Assembly: GCA_947311115.1 (NCBI GenBank)
Contig: CAMZKE010000014.1
Span: 1-44,652 of the forward strand
Direction: 5' to 3'
Length of the DNA stretch: 44,652 nt
From: an uncultured Bacteroidales bacterium
GTDB taxonomy: Bacteria; Bacteroidota; Bacteroidia; Bacteroidales; JAFGXI01
In this document: positions 7,522-16,993 of the stretch, in pieces
How the letters are laid out: the number at the start of each line of letters is the position of its first letter
How positions within the stretch are numbered: the first letter of the stretch is position 1
The notes under the pieces: model-generated
The model's database searches: none
Told to the model about the DNA's origin: nothing
What the model saw: the letters and a program-made list of their open reading frames with translations, nothing else
Program-made: the position numbers and the translations under genes

Positions 7522-8820
7522 TTAAGCTTTTTTAGCTATATCTTCTAACATTGCAGTAGTTAACGATTTTGGACGCTCAAGAGCATAACCCAAAGCTCTG
7601 TCCCAAGTAATGTTAGCTAATACACCAATTGCACGACCAACACCAAACATTACAGTATAGAAATCGTACTCAGTAATACCATAGAACCACTGGATAACTC
7701 CTGATTGAGCATCAACATTTGGCCATGGGTTTTTAGCTTTACCTTGCTCTCTTAAAATATCCGGTACAACTCTATAAAGCATATCAACATATTTAAAGAT
7801 TTTATCGTTTGGTAAGTGCTTCTCACAGAATTCTCTTTGAGATGCGTAACGAGGATCTGTTTTACGTAAAACTGCGTGACCGAATCCAGGGATTACAGCA
7901 CCACCGTTTAATGTTTCCCAAACAAATTTCTTCATTAACTCTTCTGTTGGCTCAACACCGTCAAGTTTAACCATTACGTCCTGTAACCAACGCAAAACTT
8001 CTTGATTAGCCAATCCGTGTAATGGTCCAGCTAATGCATCCATACCAGCAGATAACGAATAATAAGCGTCAGACAAAGTAGAAGCTACTAAGTGAGTTGT
8101 GTGAGCAGATGCATTTCCTGACTCATGATCTGAGTGAAGAATAAAATACATACGAGCAACATCATCATAAGGAGCATCAATACCCATCATTTTAGCAAAG
8201 TTAGTACCCATATCAGATTTAGGATTAGCAATTATATCGCCATTTTTATATTTATATCTGTATATGAAAGCTGCAATTTCAGGTAAACGTGCTAATAAAT
8301 CAGTTGAATCTTCATACATAGTATCCCAAGCATCCATTTTGTTAAATCCTTCTTCATAGAATTTAGCAAATTTAGATTCTTTTTGCATTGCTAAAATTGC
8401 AGTACTAAACATTACCATAGGATGAGACTCTTTTGGTAAAGCTTTAATTACGTCAAATACATAAGAAGGCACTTCACTTCTTTTCTTAAAATCTTCTACT
8501 AATTCAAGAGTTTCTTCCATAGTAGGAATTTCTCCTGTTAATAATAAGTACCAAAATCCCTCAACATAAGGATAATCTTTTCCTTCTGGTTTAGGAAGAG
8601 CTGCCATTGTTTCAGGAATTGTCATTCCTCTAAAACGTATACCTTCTTCTGGGTCAAGATAAGAAATGTCAGTAACTAAACATCTAACACCTCTTGCTCC
8701 ACCAATTGCTTGGTCTATTGTTACTTCACCTACTTTTACATTACCAAACTCTTTAACTAGTTTTGTAGTTCTTGGTCTGTGTTCTTGAATTTTCTCGAAC
8801 AGTTTTTCTTTTAAACCCAT
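7522..8820 (-). CDS. Citrate synthase, eukaryotic (mitochondrial-like) type
   Basis: Condenses oxaloacetate and acetyl-CoA to citrate. The 432-aa protein resembles mitochondrial citrate synthases far more than the usual bacterial GltA: the segments HSDHE.GN.SAHT, AGPLHGLANQEVL, PGFGHAVLRKTDPRY, EQGKAKNPWPNVDA and LERPKS are nearly the animal sequences. Catalytic residues are H268, H315 and D370, matching pig H274, H320 and D375. It stands alone between two terminators. Related eukaryote-like citrate synthases are known from Geobacteraceae, so the type is not unique. The usual allosteric NADH site of hexameric GltA is not expected here. Confidence 0.95.
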   Translation of the reverse strand: MGLKEKLFEKIQEHRPRTTKLVKEFGNVKVGEVTIDQAIGGARGVRCLVTDISYLDPEEGIRFRGMTIPETMAALPKPEGKDYPYVEGFWYLLLTGEIPTMEETLELVEDFKKRSEVPSYVFDVIKALPKESHPMVMFSTAILAMQKESKFAKFYEEGFNKMDAWDTMYEDSTDLLARLPEIAAFIYRYKYKNGDIIANPKSDMGTNFAKMMGIDAPYDDVARMYFILHSDHESGNASAHTTHLVASTLSDAYYSLSAGMDALAGPLHGLANQEVLRWLQDVMVKLDGVEPTEELMKKFVWETLNGGAVIPGFGHAVLRKTDPRYASQREFCEKHLPNDKIFKYVDMLYRVVPDILREQGKAKNPWPNVDAQSGVIQWFYGITEYDFYTVMFGVGRAIGVLANITWDRALGYALERPKSLTTAMLEDIAKKA

Positions 8821-8929
8821 TTGATTATATTTATATATTAATAATTAGTTATTTTAAACAGGTATAAAACTACAAAATATTATATGATTTTATTCATTAA
8901 AAAATATGTTATGCGATAGTTTTTAATGA

Positions 8930-8966
8930 AAAAAGCTAATTTTTTTGTTAAAAAAACTAGCTTTTT
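8930..8966 (-). terminator. Terminator downstream of fbp
   Basis: AAAAAGCTA / TAGCTTTTT, one mismatch, then an inner A7/T7 pairing with loop GTT. On the minus strand it is followed by six T. It separates fbp from the citrate synthase gene, whose promoter must lie in 8821-8929. Confidence 0.75.
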
Positions 8967-8986
8967 ATTAATATTTATTAAAATTA

Positions 8987-10012
8987 TTACTTTTCGTAAT
9001 ATTTACTCATAAATTCTTCAACTTTACGTACCATATTTTTAGAGCCAACAATAAAAGGTACTCTTTGGTGAATATCAGTTGGTTTTATCTCCATTATCCT
9101 GTTGCCATCACCATCTGTTGCAGTACCGCCCGCTTGTTCAGCTAAAAAAGCTATAGGGTTGCATTCGTATAAAAGTCGTAGTTTACCTTTTGGGTTACTT
9201 TCTGTTTTGGGATATAAGAAAATACCTCCTTTCATTAAGTTCCTATGAAAATCAGCAACTAACGAGCCAATATATCTTGATGAATAGGGACGGTTTGTTT
9301 TTTCATCAACTTTTTGACAATATTTTAAATAATCTTTAATTCCTCGAGGGAATTTTGCATAGTTACCTTCGTTTATAGAGTATATTTTGCCATCTTCGGG
9401 GGTTTCCATAAATTTTTCGGTTAAACAAAATTCTCCAATAGATGGGTCAAGAGTAAAACTAGTTGTGCCTAGTCCTGTTGTGTAAACCATCATTGTTGAT
9501 GAACCGTAAATAATGTATCCTGCAGCAACTTGTTTTGTCCCTTCTTGTAAGAAATCGTCAATAACAACTTTTGTTCCTGGAGGTGAAATCCTTCTATAAA
9601 TAGAAAAAATTGTTCCTACCGAAACGTTTACATCAATATTTGATGAACCATCAAGTGGATCCATACATAAAACATATTTCCCGTTTAACGATAGGTCGTC
9701 ATCAAAAATTACAATTTCATCATCTTCCTCCGAAGCAATTCCTCCAAGAATTCCGGTAGCTTTTATTGATGCAATAAAAGTGTTATTTGCAAAAATATCT
9801 AGTTTTTGCTGTGCTTCGCCTTGTATGTTTACATTATCGGCACCACCGGTAATATCTACTAAACCAGCTTTATTTATTTTTTTATTTACAACTTTTGCGG
9901 CTACTGCAATATGACTCAATAATTGCGATAACTCTCCTTTTGCGTAAGGGAAAGCCGATTGTTGTTGTATTATTACTTCGTTAAGAGTTAGAGGGTGGTA
10001 TGATGGTCTCAT
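8987..10012 (-). CDS. fbp: Fructose-1,6-bisphosphatase, class I
   Basis: Gluconeogenic hydrolysis of fructose 1,6-bisphosphate to fructose 6-phosphate. The 341-aa length is normal for class I. The metal and substrate motif DPLDGSSN follows an acidic run (SEEDDE) of the metal site; later come [14 protein letters not shown], the KGGIFLYP loop and [16 protein letters not shown]. The gene starts 3 bp after the stop of the WecA-like gene and should be translated from the same mRNA. Nothing in the sequence indicates why a gluconeogenic enzyme follows a polysaccharide-initiating transferase. Confidence 0.96.
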   Translation of the reverse strand: MRPSYHPLTLNEVIIQQQSAFPYAKGELSQLLSHIAVAAKVVNKKINKAGLVDITGGADNVNIQGEAQQKLDIFANNTFIASIKATGILGGIASEEDDEIVIFDDDLSLNGKYVLCMDPLDGSSNIDVNVSVGTIFSIYRRISPPGTKVVIDDFLQEGTKQVAAGYIIYGSSTMMVYTTGLGTTSFTLDPSIGEFCLTEKFMETPEDGKIYSINEGNYAKFPRGIKDYLKYCQKVDEKTNRPYSSRYIGSLVADFHRNLMKGGIFLYPKTESNPKGKLRLLYECNPIAFLAEQAGGTATDGDGNRIMEIKPTDIHQRVPFIVGSKNMVRKVEEFMSKYYEK

Positions 10013-10015
10013 AAT

Positions 10016-11077
10016 CTATTTATTTTTTAATTTTTTTTGACTTGTTTTATATAATATAGTTGAAAAAATAATTGCTAATAGCAATATTGAACTTCCTAAC
10101 AAATAGCTTCCAATATTTTGGAATACAAATGCGTATATAATTATTAAAATGTTAAAACTTAGCAAAACAACTGTTGATAATGTATGACTAAAACCTAAAT
10201 CAACCAACATATGATGCATATGATTTCTATCTGCTGTAAATGGCGATTTTTTATGAAAAATACGTATTGAAAAACTTCTGAGTAAATCAAATAATGGTAC
10301 AATTAATATGCCTATGGCAACCATTGGTGATGAATATACGTGAAATTCACCTTTATAAGTGTTATTTATATCAATAAATTCAATTGCAAATACTGCTAAA
10401 ATGGTTCCAAGTAATAGCGAACCGGTGTCGCCCATAAAAATTTTTGCCGGAGTTACATTAAATCGTAAAAATGCAATTAAAGCACCTGCTAATGCAAATG
10501 CAACCAACGCAAGTTGCGAATTTGGGTCAACCATATAAAACCAAATACCAAATATTAACGATGTTAAAAGCCCAATAGACCCAGATAATCCATTAATTCC
10601 ATCAATTAAATTAAACGAATTTATTATTACAAGAATAGTAAAAACTGTAAAAAATACACTTACAATATATGGTAGTTCGCCAATATTAAAAATTCCGTAA
10701 AGACTATTTATTCTAAAATCGCCCCAAATAACTAATATAAATGCTGTAAATATTTGCCCCATTAATTTTTTAAACGGCGATAACCCAACAATATCATCTT
10801 TTATACCAAGAAATGCCATAATAGTAATAGCGGTAATTATATATTGTATTTTAGGATAAAGTGAAAAATTTGTCCAAAATGTTATGGTAAATATTAAACC
10901 TGCAAAAATTCCTATTCCACCAAGTGTAGGCACATTTACTGTATGTACTTTACGTTCGCCCGGTTCATCGTAAAGGTTTTTAATTTTAGCTACATTTATT
11001 AGTGATGGTATTGATAAAAATGTAATTCCAAAGGCGGTAATAAAACTAAAAAAAATATGTTCAATTGTTGATGGCAT
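10016..11077 (-). CDS. Undecaprenyl-phosphate sugar-1-phosphate transferase (WecA/MraY superfamily)
   Basis: Multi-pass membrane enzyme that moves a HexNAc-1-phosphate (GlcNAc-like) onto undecaprenyl phosphate and so starts surface glycan synthesis. The 353-aa protein has about ten membrane segments. Family motifs: PTLGGIGIF near residue 50, the acidic pair in [28 protein letters not shown], and the late cytoplasmic HMHH motif (HIHH in WecA) that separates WecA types from MraY. A TACTTTTG box at 11082-11089 matches the -7 consensus but lies only 4 bp from the ATG, so it is uncertain. Co-transcribed with fbp. Confidence 0.92.
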   Translation of the reverse strand: MPSTIEHIFFSFITAFGITFLSIPSLINVAKIKNLYDEPGERKVHTVNVPTLGGIGIFAGLIFTITFWTNFSLYPKIQYIITAITIMAFLGIKDDIVGLSPFKKLMGQIFTAFILVIWGDFRINSLYGIFNIGELPYIVSVFFTVFTILVIINSFNLIDGINGLSGSIGLLTSLIFGIWFYMVDPNSQLALVAFALAGALIAFLRFNVTPAKIFMGDTGSLLLGTILAVFAIEFIDINNTYKGEFHVYSSPMVAIGILIVPLFDLLRSFSIRIFHKKSPFTADRNHMHHMLVDLGFSHTLSTVVLLSFNILIIIYAFVFQNIGSYLLGSSILLLAIIFSTILYKTSQKKLKNK

Positions 11078-11177
11078 ACCACAAAAGTATATAAAAAATT
11101 GATTAGATTCATTACGAATAGCTTAATTTTTAAGTAAAAATACACTTACTTTGCCTAATAAATTAAAAGTTTAAATA

Positions 11178-11954
11178 ATGTCAACATTTTTATTCGATGA
11201 AATAATTTTTGGCCCTGTAAAAAGCCGTAGATTAGGGGTTTCGCTTGGTATAAATTTACTGCCAAACAATTCTAAATTTTGTAATTTTAATTGTATTTAC
11301 TGCGAATGTGGTTGGACAAAAGATAAACAGGAAAAGCAAAGTTTTCACGATAAAATAGTTGTTATATCAGAACTAGAAAAAAAATTAACCGAAATGGCAA
11401 GTGATAATATTGCACCTGACGTTATTACTTTTGCAGGAAATGGCGAGCCAACTTTACATCCTGATTTTTCTGAAATTATTGATGAAACTATAAAAATTAG
11501 AAACAAAATTTTTCCAAATGCTGATATTGCGGTTTTAAGTAATGCTACAATGTTGCATAAAGAAAAAGTATTTACCGCTCTTAGTAAAATAGAACAAAAT
11601 ATTTTAAAACTTGATAGTGCTTTTATCTCTACAATTAAGCAAATAAATGGACCTTTAGGATATTATAAAATAGAATCGGTTATTGAAAATTTAATAAGGT
11701 TTAATGGCAATTTTATATTACAAACAATGTTTTTAAAAGGTAGCTATAATGGTGAAATAGTTGACAATACAACCGAAAAAGAAATATCTGCTTGGCTAAA
11801 ATTATTACCGGAAATTAAACCAAAGCAAATAATGATTTATACTATTGCCAGAGATACACCAAGCGATTCACTCCAAAAGATAAGTATTGAACGCTTAAAT
11901 AGTATAGCTGAAAAGGCTCGTAATATTGGTTTTGATGTTCAAGTTTCGGGTTAA
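11178..11954 (+). CDS. Radical SAM protein (COG0731-like)
   Basis: Radical S-adenosylmethionine enzyme of 258 aa. The cluster-binding motif CxxxCxxC is C35-C39-C42, with an extra C44 directly after. The lead-in IFGPVKSRRLGVSLG and the GNGEPTLHPDF segment are typical of the COG0731 group, which includes wyosine-type tRNA enzymes and many proteins of unknown role. No SPASM or second-cluster Cys set is present. Function here is unassigned. It converges with the ABC ATPase gene with only 3 bp between the stops and no visible terminator. Confidence 0.85.
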   Translation: MSTFLFDEIIFGPVKSRRLGVSLGINLLPNNSKFCNFNCIYCECGWTKDKQEKQSFHDKIVVISELEKKLTEMASDNIAPDVITFAGNGEPTLHPDFSEIIDETIKIRNKIFPNADIAVLSNATMLHKEKVFTALSKIEQNILKLDSAFISTIKQINGPLGYYKIESVIENLIRFNGNFILQTMFLKGSYNGEIVDNTTEKEISAWLKLLPEIKPKQIMIYTIARDTPSDSLQKISIERLNSIAEKARNIGFDVQVSG

Positions 11955-11957
11955 CAA

Positions 11958-12728
11958 TTAGTATAAAGAAGAAATAATCTTATTCTGTTCCTGTTCAGAC
12001 AAACTACTATTCTTAAATATATTTCTAAAGTTGTGGTTTTGTACAATCTCTTGAGGGGTTCCTGAAATAAGTATATTATCGTAAATAAACCAAATAATTT
12101 TGGCATTTGCAAAAGCAATATTCAGGTCGTGAGTCGAGAAAATGATTGCTTTATTTTTTTCTTTGCTAAGTTTTTTAAGAACAGCTGTTAAATCAAATTT
12201 ACCCGGTAAATCTAAATGAGAAGTAGGTTCGTCAAGAATAATTAAGTCTGTGTCTTGAGCTAAAGCTCGAGCTACTAAAACTTTCTGTTTTTCCCCATCG
12301 CTTAAATTGTTAAATTCTTTTTCTGCTAATTTTTCTATTCCCAATGTATTTATTACATTATTAATTATATGTTTATCCTTATCAGACAAAATACCAAACC
12401 ATTTAGTGTATGGCAATCTGCCCAGGCTAATTAAATCTTTTGCAGTAATATTATTTTGTTCAGTAAGTTTACTTGCTACGTAACTAATGTTTTTTGCTAA
12501 TTCATTATTTGTGTACTTGTTTAAATTTTTATTATTCAATAAAACATCACCTGAAATATAATCCTGAAATTTTAGTAAAGTACGAATAAGTGTACTTTTA
12601 CCAGACCCATTTATTCCTATTAGGGCAATTAAATCGCCTTTATTTATTGAAATATTTATATCGGAAACAATATTTATAGAGTCTCCTTTTTGAGTGTAGC
12701 CAATATTTAAGTTGTTTGTTTTGATCAC
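11958..12728 (-). CDS. ABC transporter ATP-binding protein (FecE/BtuD-like)
   Basis: ATPase subunit of an iron-siderophore/cobalamin-type importer, by family resemblance. The 256-aa protein has Walker A GINGSGKST (38-46), an ABC signature LSDGEKQ (canonical LSGGE), Walker B LIILDEPTSHLD and the switch His in STHDL. No permease or binding-protein gene is near, so it is an orphan ATPase or works with a distant permease. It starts 2 bp after the HAD phosphatase gene and is surely in the same transcript. Confidence 0.85.
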   Translation of the reverse strand: MIKTNNLNIGYTQKGDSINIVSDINISINKGDLIALIGINGSGKSTLIRTLLKFQDYISGDVLLNNKNLNKYTNNELAKNISYVASKLTEQNNITAKDLISLGRLPYTKWFGILSDKDKHIINNVINTLGIEKLAEKEFNNLSDGEKQKVLVARALAQDTDLIILDEPTSHLDLPGKFDLTAVLKKLSKEKNKAIIFSTHDLNIAFANAKIIWFIYDNILISGTPQEIVQNHNFRNIFKNSSLSEQEQNKIISSLY

Positions 12729-12730
12729 CT

Positions 12731-13543
12731 TTATTGTTTAATAATTTCGTTAAGTGCCATTAAAATAGAATTAAACAAATCGCTGCCAACAGTGTAATTT
12801 GCAGAGTTTAAATTATTAACTCTATCATCTTTCACAAATTTCCAAGCTTTACCATAGGCTTGCATATTTTGAGCATCGTAAACAGCAATAGTTGCACCAT
12901 TATATTTTTTTAGAAGTGAAAAACATGGAATATCGGTAAGTCCATCTCCAATATAAATCATATTTTCTATTTTGGTTCTAAAATCTTTTGGGTCAATTTT
13001 ATTGTTTACAATATATGGTTTATTTCGGTATTGTTCGCCAATCTGTCCTTTCGATATCTGAAAAATATAACGAGTTTTATCAGTAAAACTAAGAACTTTT
13101 TTAGGGAATATAATCTCACCGTTAGGGTTGTATTCAAAATCTGATGCCCAAATATCAGTAAAGTGTTTTGCAATAGACGAGCTGCGAATTACTTCACCAA
13201 TACCACTACTAATAATATAGAATTCTAAATTTATTGGTTCACTAGAATTTGAAACATACTCTTTCAAATTCTTAAAAAGTGTAGAAACTCCCGGCTTAAA
13301 TTTAAGATTTTTTCCGTGTTCAATTAAACTTTGTTTTGTAATTTGAGCAGGTTCTTTACTCATTGAAAGCTCAATAAGTTTATACATATATGCAGGAACA
13401 GGGTCCCAATCTTTATTTAATAATGCTTGTGTGTTTTCGCTCCAAAACCAATCAACATCAACACCTAATGAGTTAATTAATGCGGAAGTACTTTCCTCGA
13501 CAAGCGTTTCGTCGAAATCGAAAATTAATGCAATATTTTTCAT
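12731..13543 (-). CDS. HAD-family phosphatase
   Basis: Haloacid dehalogenase superfamily hydrolase of 270 aa, phosphoserine-phosphatase-like. Motif I is DFDET with nucleophile D9 and D11; motif II is the Ser in ISSGIG; motif IV is GDGLTDIP. A helical cap lies between about residues 15 and 90. Substrate unknown. It leads a two-gene operon with the ABC ATPase (2-bp gap), hinting at a phosphorylated substrate linked to uptake, but that is only inference. Confidence 0.82.
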   Translation of the reverse strand: MKNIALIFDFDETLVEESTSALINSLGVDVDWFWSENTQALLNKDWDPVPAYMYKLIELSMSKEPAQITKQSLIEHGKNLKFKPGVSTLFKNLKEYVSNSSEPINLEFYIISSGIGEVIRSSSIAKHFTDIWASDFEYNPNGEIIFPKKVLSFTDKTRYIFQISKGQIGEQYRNKPYIVNNKIDPKDFRTKIENMIYIGDGLTDIPCFSLLKKYNGATIAVYDAQNMQAYGKAWKFVKDDRVNNLNSANYTVGSDLFNSILMALNEIIKQ

Positions 13544-13606
13544 TTATGTTATTTTAACTGTAATTCACAAATTTACATTTAATTTTTTATTCAAAAGATT
13601 TCTATT

Positions 13607-13677
13607 GATTATTCTTATTAATTTATTTTCTTTAGATGTGGTGATAAACTGCATAGCTGTATATGAACAGTGCAAAT
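13607..13677 (+). repeat. Degenerate intergenic repeat family 2, copy D
   Basis: Diverged copy: GATTATTC, a T-rich run, AGATGTGG, then CTGTATATGAACAG. The order and spacing match copy A at 7346-7417, although the middle is eroded. It lies downstream of ubiX. Confidence 0.4.
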
Positions 13678-13680
13678 TTT

Positions 13681-13730
13681 TATATTTAAAGTAATTTATT
13701 ATTTATAAATAAACGATTACTTCAAATATA
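13681..13730. other. Long AT-rich hairpin downstream of ubiX
   Basis: A 15-bp stem with one mismatch (TATATTTAAAGTAAT / ATTACTTCAAATATA) encloses a second palindrome, TTATTTATAAATAA. It could work as a weak terminator or 3'-end stabiliser for ubiX, which stops at 13751. It has no GC core, so terminator function is uncertain. Confidence 0.5.
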
Positions 13731-13750
13731 AAGTATGGGTTTGCTTTGAA

Positions 13751-14311
13751 CTATGCACCCCATTCTTTTGCATCAGAACTAAACCCAATATGGTCTATAA
13801 TTTTATCAACAACAGTATCAATTAAATCGGTAATGGTTTGAGGCTTGTGATAAAACGAAGGGTTTGCAGGAATAACTATTCCGCCTGCATCTGAAATTAT
13901 TTTTAAATTATTTAAATGAATTGAACTAAAAGGAGTTTCTCTAGGAACTACAATAAGTTTTTTATGTTCTTTAATAATTACATCAGCGGCACGCGAAATT
14001 AAATCGTTTGAAATTCCATTTGCAATTCTTCCAATAGTTCCCATTGAGCATGGTATAATTACCATTGTGTTGTATTTTGCAGAGCCACTCGCTATTGGAG
14101 AAAACAAGTTTGTGTTTTCAAAAATTCTAAAATTAATTGGTATTAATTCTTCATTTATTTCAAAATTCCACACTTGTTTTCCTGCATCAGAAAAAACAAC
14201 TTCTAAATTTTTTATTTTGTCTGAGTGTTTTTTTAGCTTTTCAATTAAGCGTTTAGCGTAAATTGAGCCACTTGCACCGGTAATTGCTATTATAATTTTT
14301 TGATTTTTCAT
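13751..14311 (-). CDS. ubiX: Flavin prenyltransferase
   Basis: Makes prenylated FMN, the cofactor of UbiD-type decarboxylases, from FMN and dimethylallyl phosphate. The 186-aa length fits. Seen motifs: N-terminal FMN-binding ITGASGSIYAKR, the PCSMGTIGRIANG loop, and VPRETPFSSIHL. Its likely partner, UbiD, is encoded at 21744-23618 on the same strand. Only 18 bp separate its ATG from the terminator of the upstream gene, leaving little room for a promoter; read-through from the upstream gene may supply it. Confidence 0.95.
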   Translation of the reverse strand: MKNQKIIIAITGASGSIYAKRLIEKLKKHSDKIKNLEVVFSDAGKQVWNFEINEELIPINFRIFENTNLFSPIASGSAKYNTMVIIPCSMGTIGRIANGISNDLISRAADVIIKEHKKLIVVPRETPFSSIHLNNLKIISDAGGIVIPANPSFYHKPQTITDLIDTVVDKIIDHIGFSSDAKEWGA

Positions 14312-14329
14312 TATAGTGTAAATATAAAA

Positions 14330-14356
14330 AAAGCTAAGACACTACATCTTAGCTTT
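14330..14356 (-). terminator. Intrinsic terminator of the alpha-oxoamine synthase gene
   Basis: A 10-bp stem, AAAGCTAAGA / TCTTAGCTTT, with a 7-base loop. On the minus strand it runs into T7. It lies 19 bp after the alpha-oxoamine synthase stop and just ahead of ubiX. Confidence 0.85.
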
Positions 14357-14375
14357 AAAGTATTTATTCTACGGT

Positions 14376-15626
14376 TTAAAATTGCCCCATTTCTCCGGTA
14401 TTATACACTCCATCTATAAGTTTTTGTCTGCAAGCAGAAAAAGCATCTATTGTTTCTTTAACATCATCTAAAGAATGCAAAGCTGTAGGTATTAATCTTA
14501 ATAATACAACACCCTTAGGCACAACTGGGTATATTACTCCAGAACAAAATATATTATAGTTTTCACGTAAATCCATCATTAAATTCGACGCTTCTTCAGG
14601 TCCACCTTTCATATATACAGGTGTTACAGGCGATTCTACATTACCTAAATCAAATCCGGCATCACGTAAACCTTTTTGAAGGGCATTAACGATTGTCCAC
14701 AAATTATCTTTTAATGATTTCTCTGTTTTTAAAAGTTCTAATCGTTTTAAACCTCCTTTTACCATAGGCATTGGTAAAGATTTAGCAAAAATTTGAGAAC
14801 GCATCGTATAATGTAAATAACCAATTATTTCTTCGCTAGATGCTATAAAAGCACCAATTCCTGCCATCGATTTTGCAAAAGTTGAGAAGTAAAGGTCTAT
14901 GCCATCTTGTACTCCAAAATGTTCGCCCGTACCAGCACCTGTTTTGCCCATTGTACCAAAGCCATGGGCATCGTCAACTAAAAATCTGAAATCGAAATCT
15001 TTTTTCAAAGCAATAATTTCATCTAATTTACCTAAATCACCCATCATACCAAAAACTCCTTCGGTAATAACAAGAATACCGCCATCATTTTCTTTTGCTT
15101 TTTTAGTGGCAAAGCCAAGCATTTTTCTGGTTCGTTCTATATCATTATGAGGAAAAACAAAACTTTTTCCTCCTTTTGCTTTATGAATAAAAATTCCATC
15201 CATAATACTTGCATGACACTCTGAGTCGTAAACAATAACATCGTTTCTATCAACCATTGCGTCAATAATTGACATTATTCCTTGATATCCGTAGTTAAGT
15301 AAATAACCGGCAGGTTTACCAACAAATTCGGCTAATTTTGTTTCTAACTCTTCATGAACAGATGTTTGTCCACTCATCATTCTGGCACCCATAGGGTATG
15401 CCATTCCGTATTCTGCAGCTGCATCAGCATCGGCTTTTCTTACTTCAGGATGATTTGCGAGCCCAATATAATTATTCAAACTCCAAACTAATACTTCCTT
15501 TCCTCTAAATTTCATTCTTGGTGCTATTTCACCCTCTAATTTTGGAAATGCAAAATATCCATGTGCCTTGCTAGCATACTGACCTAACGGCCCTTTATTA
15601 TTTAATCTTCTTTCAAATAAATCCAC
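14376..15626 (-). CDS. Alpha-oxoamine synthase (serine palmitoyltransferase-like)
   Basis: PLP enzyme of the class II aminotransferase fold that condenses an amino acid with an acyl thioester. It is 416 aa. Visible: SLNNYIGLANHP near residue 50, the PLP-stacking H138 in SECHAS, the DDAHGFG acidic pair (218-219), and the Schiff-base Lys K252 in STFAKSMAG. Bacteroidota use paralogues of this family to make sphingolipid bases (serine plus acyl-CoA) or sulfonolipid bases such as capnine (cysteate plus acyl carrier protein). I cannot tell which from sequence alone. It could also be named KBL- or BioF-like, but the neighbourhood shows no biotin or threonine genes. It has its own terminator. Confidence 0.9.
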   Translation of the reverse strand: MDLFERRLNNKGPLGQYASKAHGYFAFPKLEGEIAPRMKFRGKEVLVWSLNNYIGLANHPEVRKADADAAAEYGMAYPMGARMMSGQTSVHEELETKLAEFVGKPAGYLLNYGYQGIMSIIDAMVDRNDVIVYDSECHASIMDGIFIHKAKGGKSFVFPHNDIERTRKMLGFATKKAKENDGGILVITEGVFGMMGDLGKLDEIIALKKDFDFRFLVDDAHGFGTMGKTGAGTGEHFGVQDGIDLYFSTFAKSMAGIGAFIASSEEIIGYLHYTMRSQIFAKSLPMPMVKGGLKRLELLKTEKSLKDNLWTIVNALQKGLRDAGFDLGNVESPVTPVYMKGGPEEASNLMMDLRENYNIFCSGVIYPVVPKGVVLLRLIPTALHSLDDVKETIDAFSACRQKLIDGVYNTGEMGQF

Positions 15627-15704
15627 TGTCTTATTTTTTATCGATTAAAGCAAAATTACATTTTTAATAAATATTTTCAAAGGATTAATTAGTTTAAAAG
15701 TTTG

Positions 15705-15712
15705 TACCTTTG
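15705..15712 (+). promoter_or_regulatory. Bacteroidota -7 box for the MscS gene
   Basis: TACCTTTG matches TAnnTTTG and lies 27 bp before the ATG at 15740. No TTG is found at the expected -33 position. Confidence 0.45.
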
Positions 15713-15739
15713 TTTTTATTTACTTATAAAATATAAATA

Positions 15740-16993
15740 ATGATTAAAGAACAAATATGTAATTTTCTAACATATATAGGAATAGATGATAAGATAGCTA
15801 ATAATATTGACAATTATATTGTGTTAATATTAATAATTATTTTGGCTATTATTTCTGATATTATCACAAAAAAAATAATTCTAAACCTAATAACCAAATA
15901 TGTAAACAAAAGCAAAAATACTTACGATGATATTTTAGTAGAAAAGAGGATATTTAATAGGCTTTCGCAATTAGTACCTTCAATTATTGTTTACTTATGG
16001 ATAGGTTCTGTTTTTGATGATGATACAAGTAAATGGGTAGATATAATAAAAATGGTTACGGAAGTTTATATGGTTGTAATTATAGTTCTTTTTATTATAG
16101 CTCTTTTAAGTGCATTAAATATTATTTATAATAGAACGTCAAAAAATAAAAGCATTACAATAAAAGGATACATTCAATTAGCTAATATTTTTGTAGTTTT
16201 TACAGGTTTATTAATATCTATATCTATCATTTTTAATATTAATTTATTAGCAATATTTACAGGTTTGGGTGCTTTTGCTGCCGTATTAATGTTGATTTTT
16301 CAAGATTCAATCAAAGGTTTAGTCGGTGGTATAATGCTGTCAACTAACGATATGGTTAAGTTAGGAGATTGGATTTCTATGCCTAAATATAATGCTGATG
16401 GTACCGTTATTGATGTTTCATTAAATATTGTAAAGGTTCAGAATTGGGATAAAACAATTAGTACAATTCCTACATACTCAATGGTTACAGAGTCGTTTAG
16501 TAATTGGCGTGGAATGGAGGAGTCTGGTGGTAGACGTATAAAGCGTGCTGTTATTATTGATTTAAAATCGATAAAATTTTTAAATGAGAAAGATATTGAA
16601 AACTTTAAACGAATAAATTATTTGAAAGACTATATAGAAGCAAAGCAGCTTGAAATTTCTAAGAAGAATTCAGAACTTGGTGTTAAAAACGATGCTCATA
16701 TAAATGGTAAGTCGCTCACAAATATTGGAACATTTAGAGTGTATTTAGAAAGTTACTTAAAACATAACGAAAATATTAATCCGGAAATGACTTTTATTGT
16801 TCGGCAGTTACCCTCTACCGAAAAAGGACTGCCAATTGAAATTTATGTGTTTAGTAGAGTGCAAGCATGGGCAAAATACGAGCAAATTCAATCTGATATT
16901 TTCGACCATATTTTTGCAATTGTTCCTGTTTTTGGATTACGTGTGTTCCAAAATCCTACAGGCGATGATTTTCGCAAATTAAGCGAAGCCTAA
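15740..16993 (+). CDS. MscS-family mechanosensitive channel, YbdG type
   Basis: Inner-membrane tension-gated channel for osmotic protection. The 417-aa protein has four or five membrane segments (about residues 25-45, 75-95, 105-130, 150-175 and the pore helix 180-205). The pore-lining Gly/Ala-rich helix includes LAIFTGLGAFAAV, followed by FQDSIKGLVGGI, the MscS signature. The soluble domain has the YbdG marker NWRGMEESGGRRIKR. Length and the insert of about 50 residues before the C-terminus fit miniconductance YbdG rather than short MscS. Single gene with its own promoter. Confidence 0.92.
   Translation: MIKEQICNFLTYIGIDDKIANNIDNYIVLILIIILAIISDIITKKIILNLITKYVNKSKNTYDDILVEKRIFNRLSQLVPSIIVYLWIGSVFDDDTSKWVDIIKMVTEVYMVVIIVLFIIALLSALNIIYNRTSKNKSITIKGYIQLANIFVVFTGLLISISIIFNINLLAIFTGLGAFAAVLMLIFQDSIKGLVGGIMLSTNDMVKLGDWISMPKYNADGTVIDVSLNIVKVQNWDKTISTIPTYSMVTESFSNWRGMEESGGRRIKRAVIIDLKSIKFLNEKDIENFKRINYLKDYIEAKQLEISKKNSELGVKNDAHINGKSLTNIGTFRVYLESYLKHNENINPEMTFIVRQLPSTEKGLPIEIYVFSRVQAWAKYEQIQSDIFDHIFAIVPVFGLRVFQNPTGDDFRKLSEA

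Noticed and set aside
11082..11089. TACTTTTG promoter box for the WecA-like gene (similar at 24539-24546 for the CDF gene)
   Set aside because: The match is exact but sits 4-7 bp from the ATG with no -33 element, which would imply leaderless mRNA. Chance matches are common in such AT-rich DNA.
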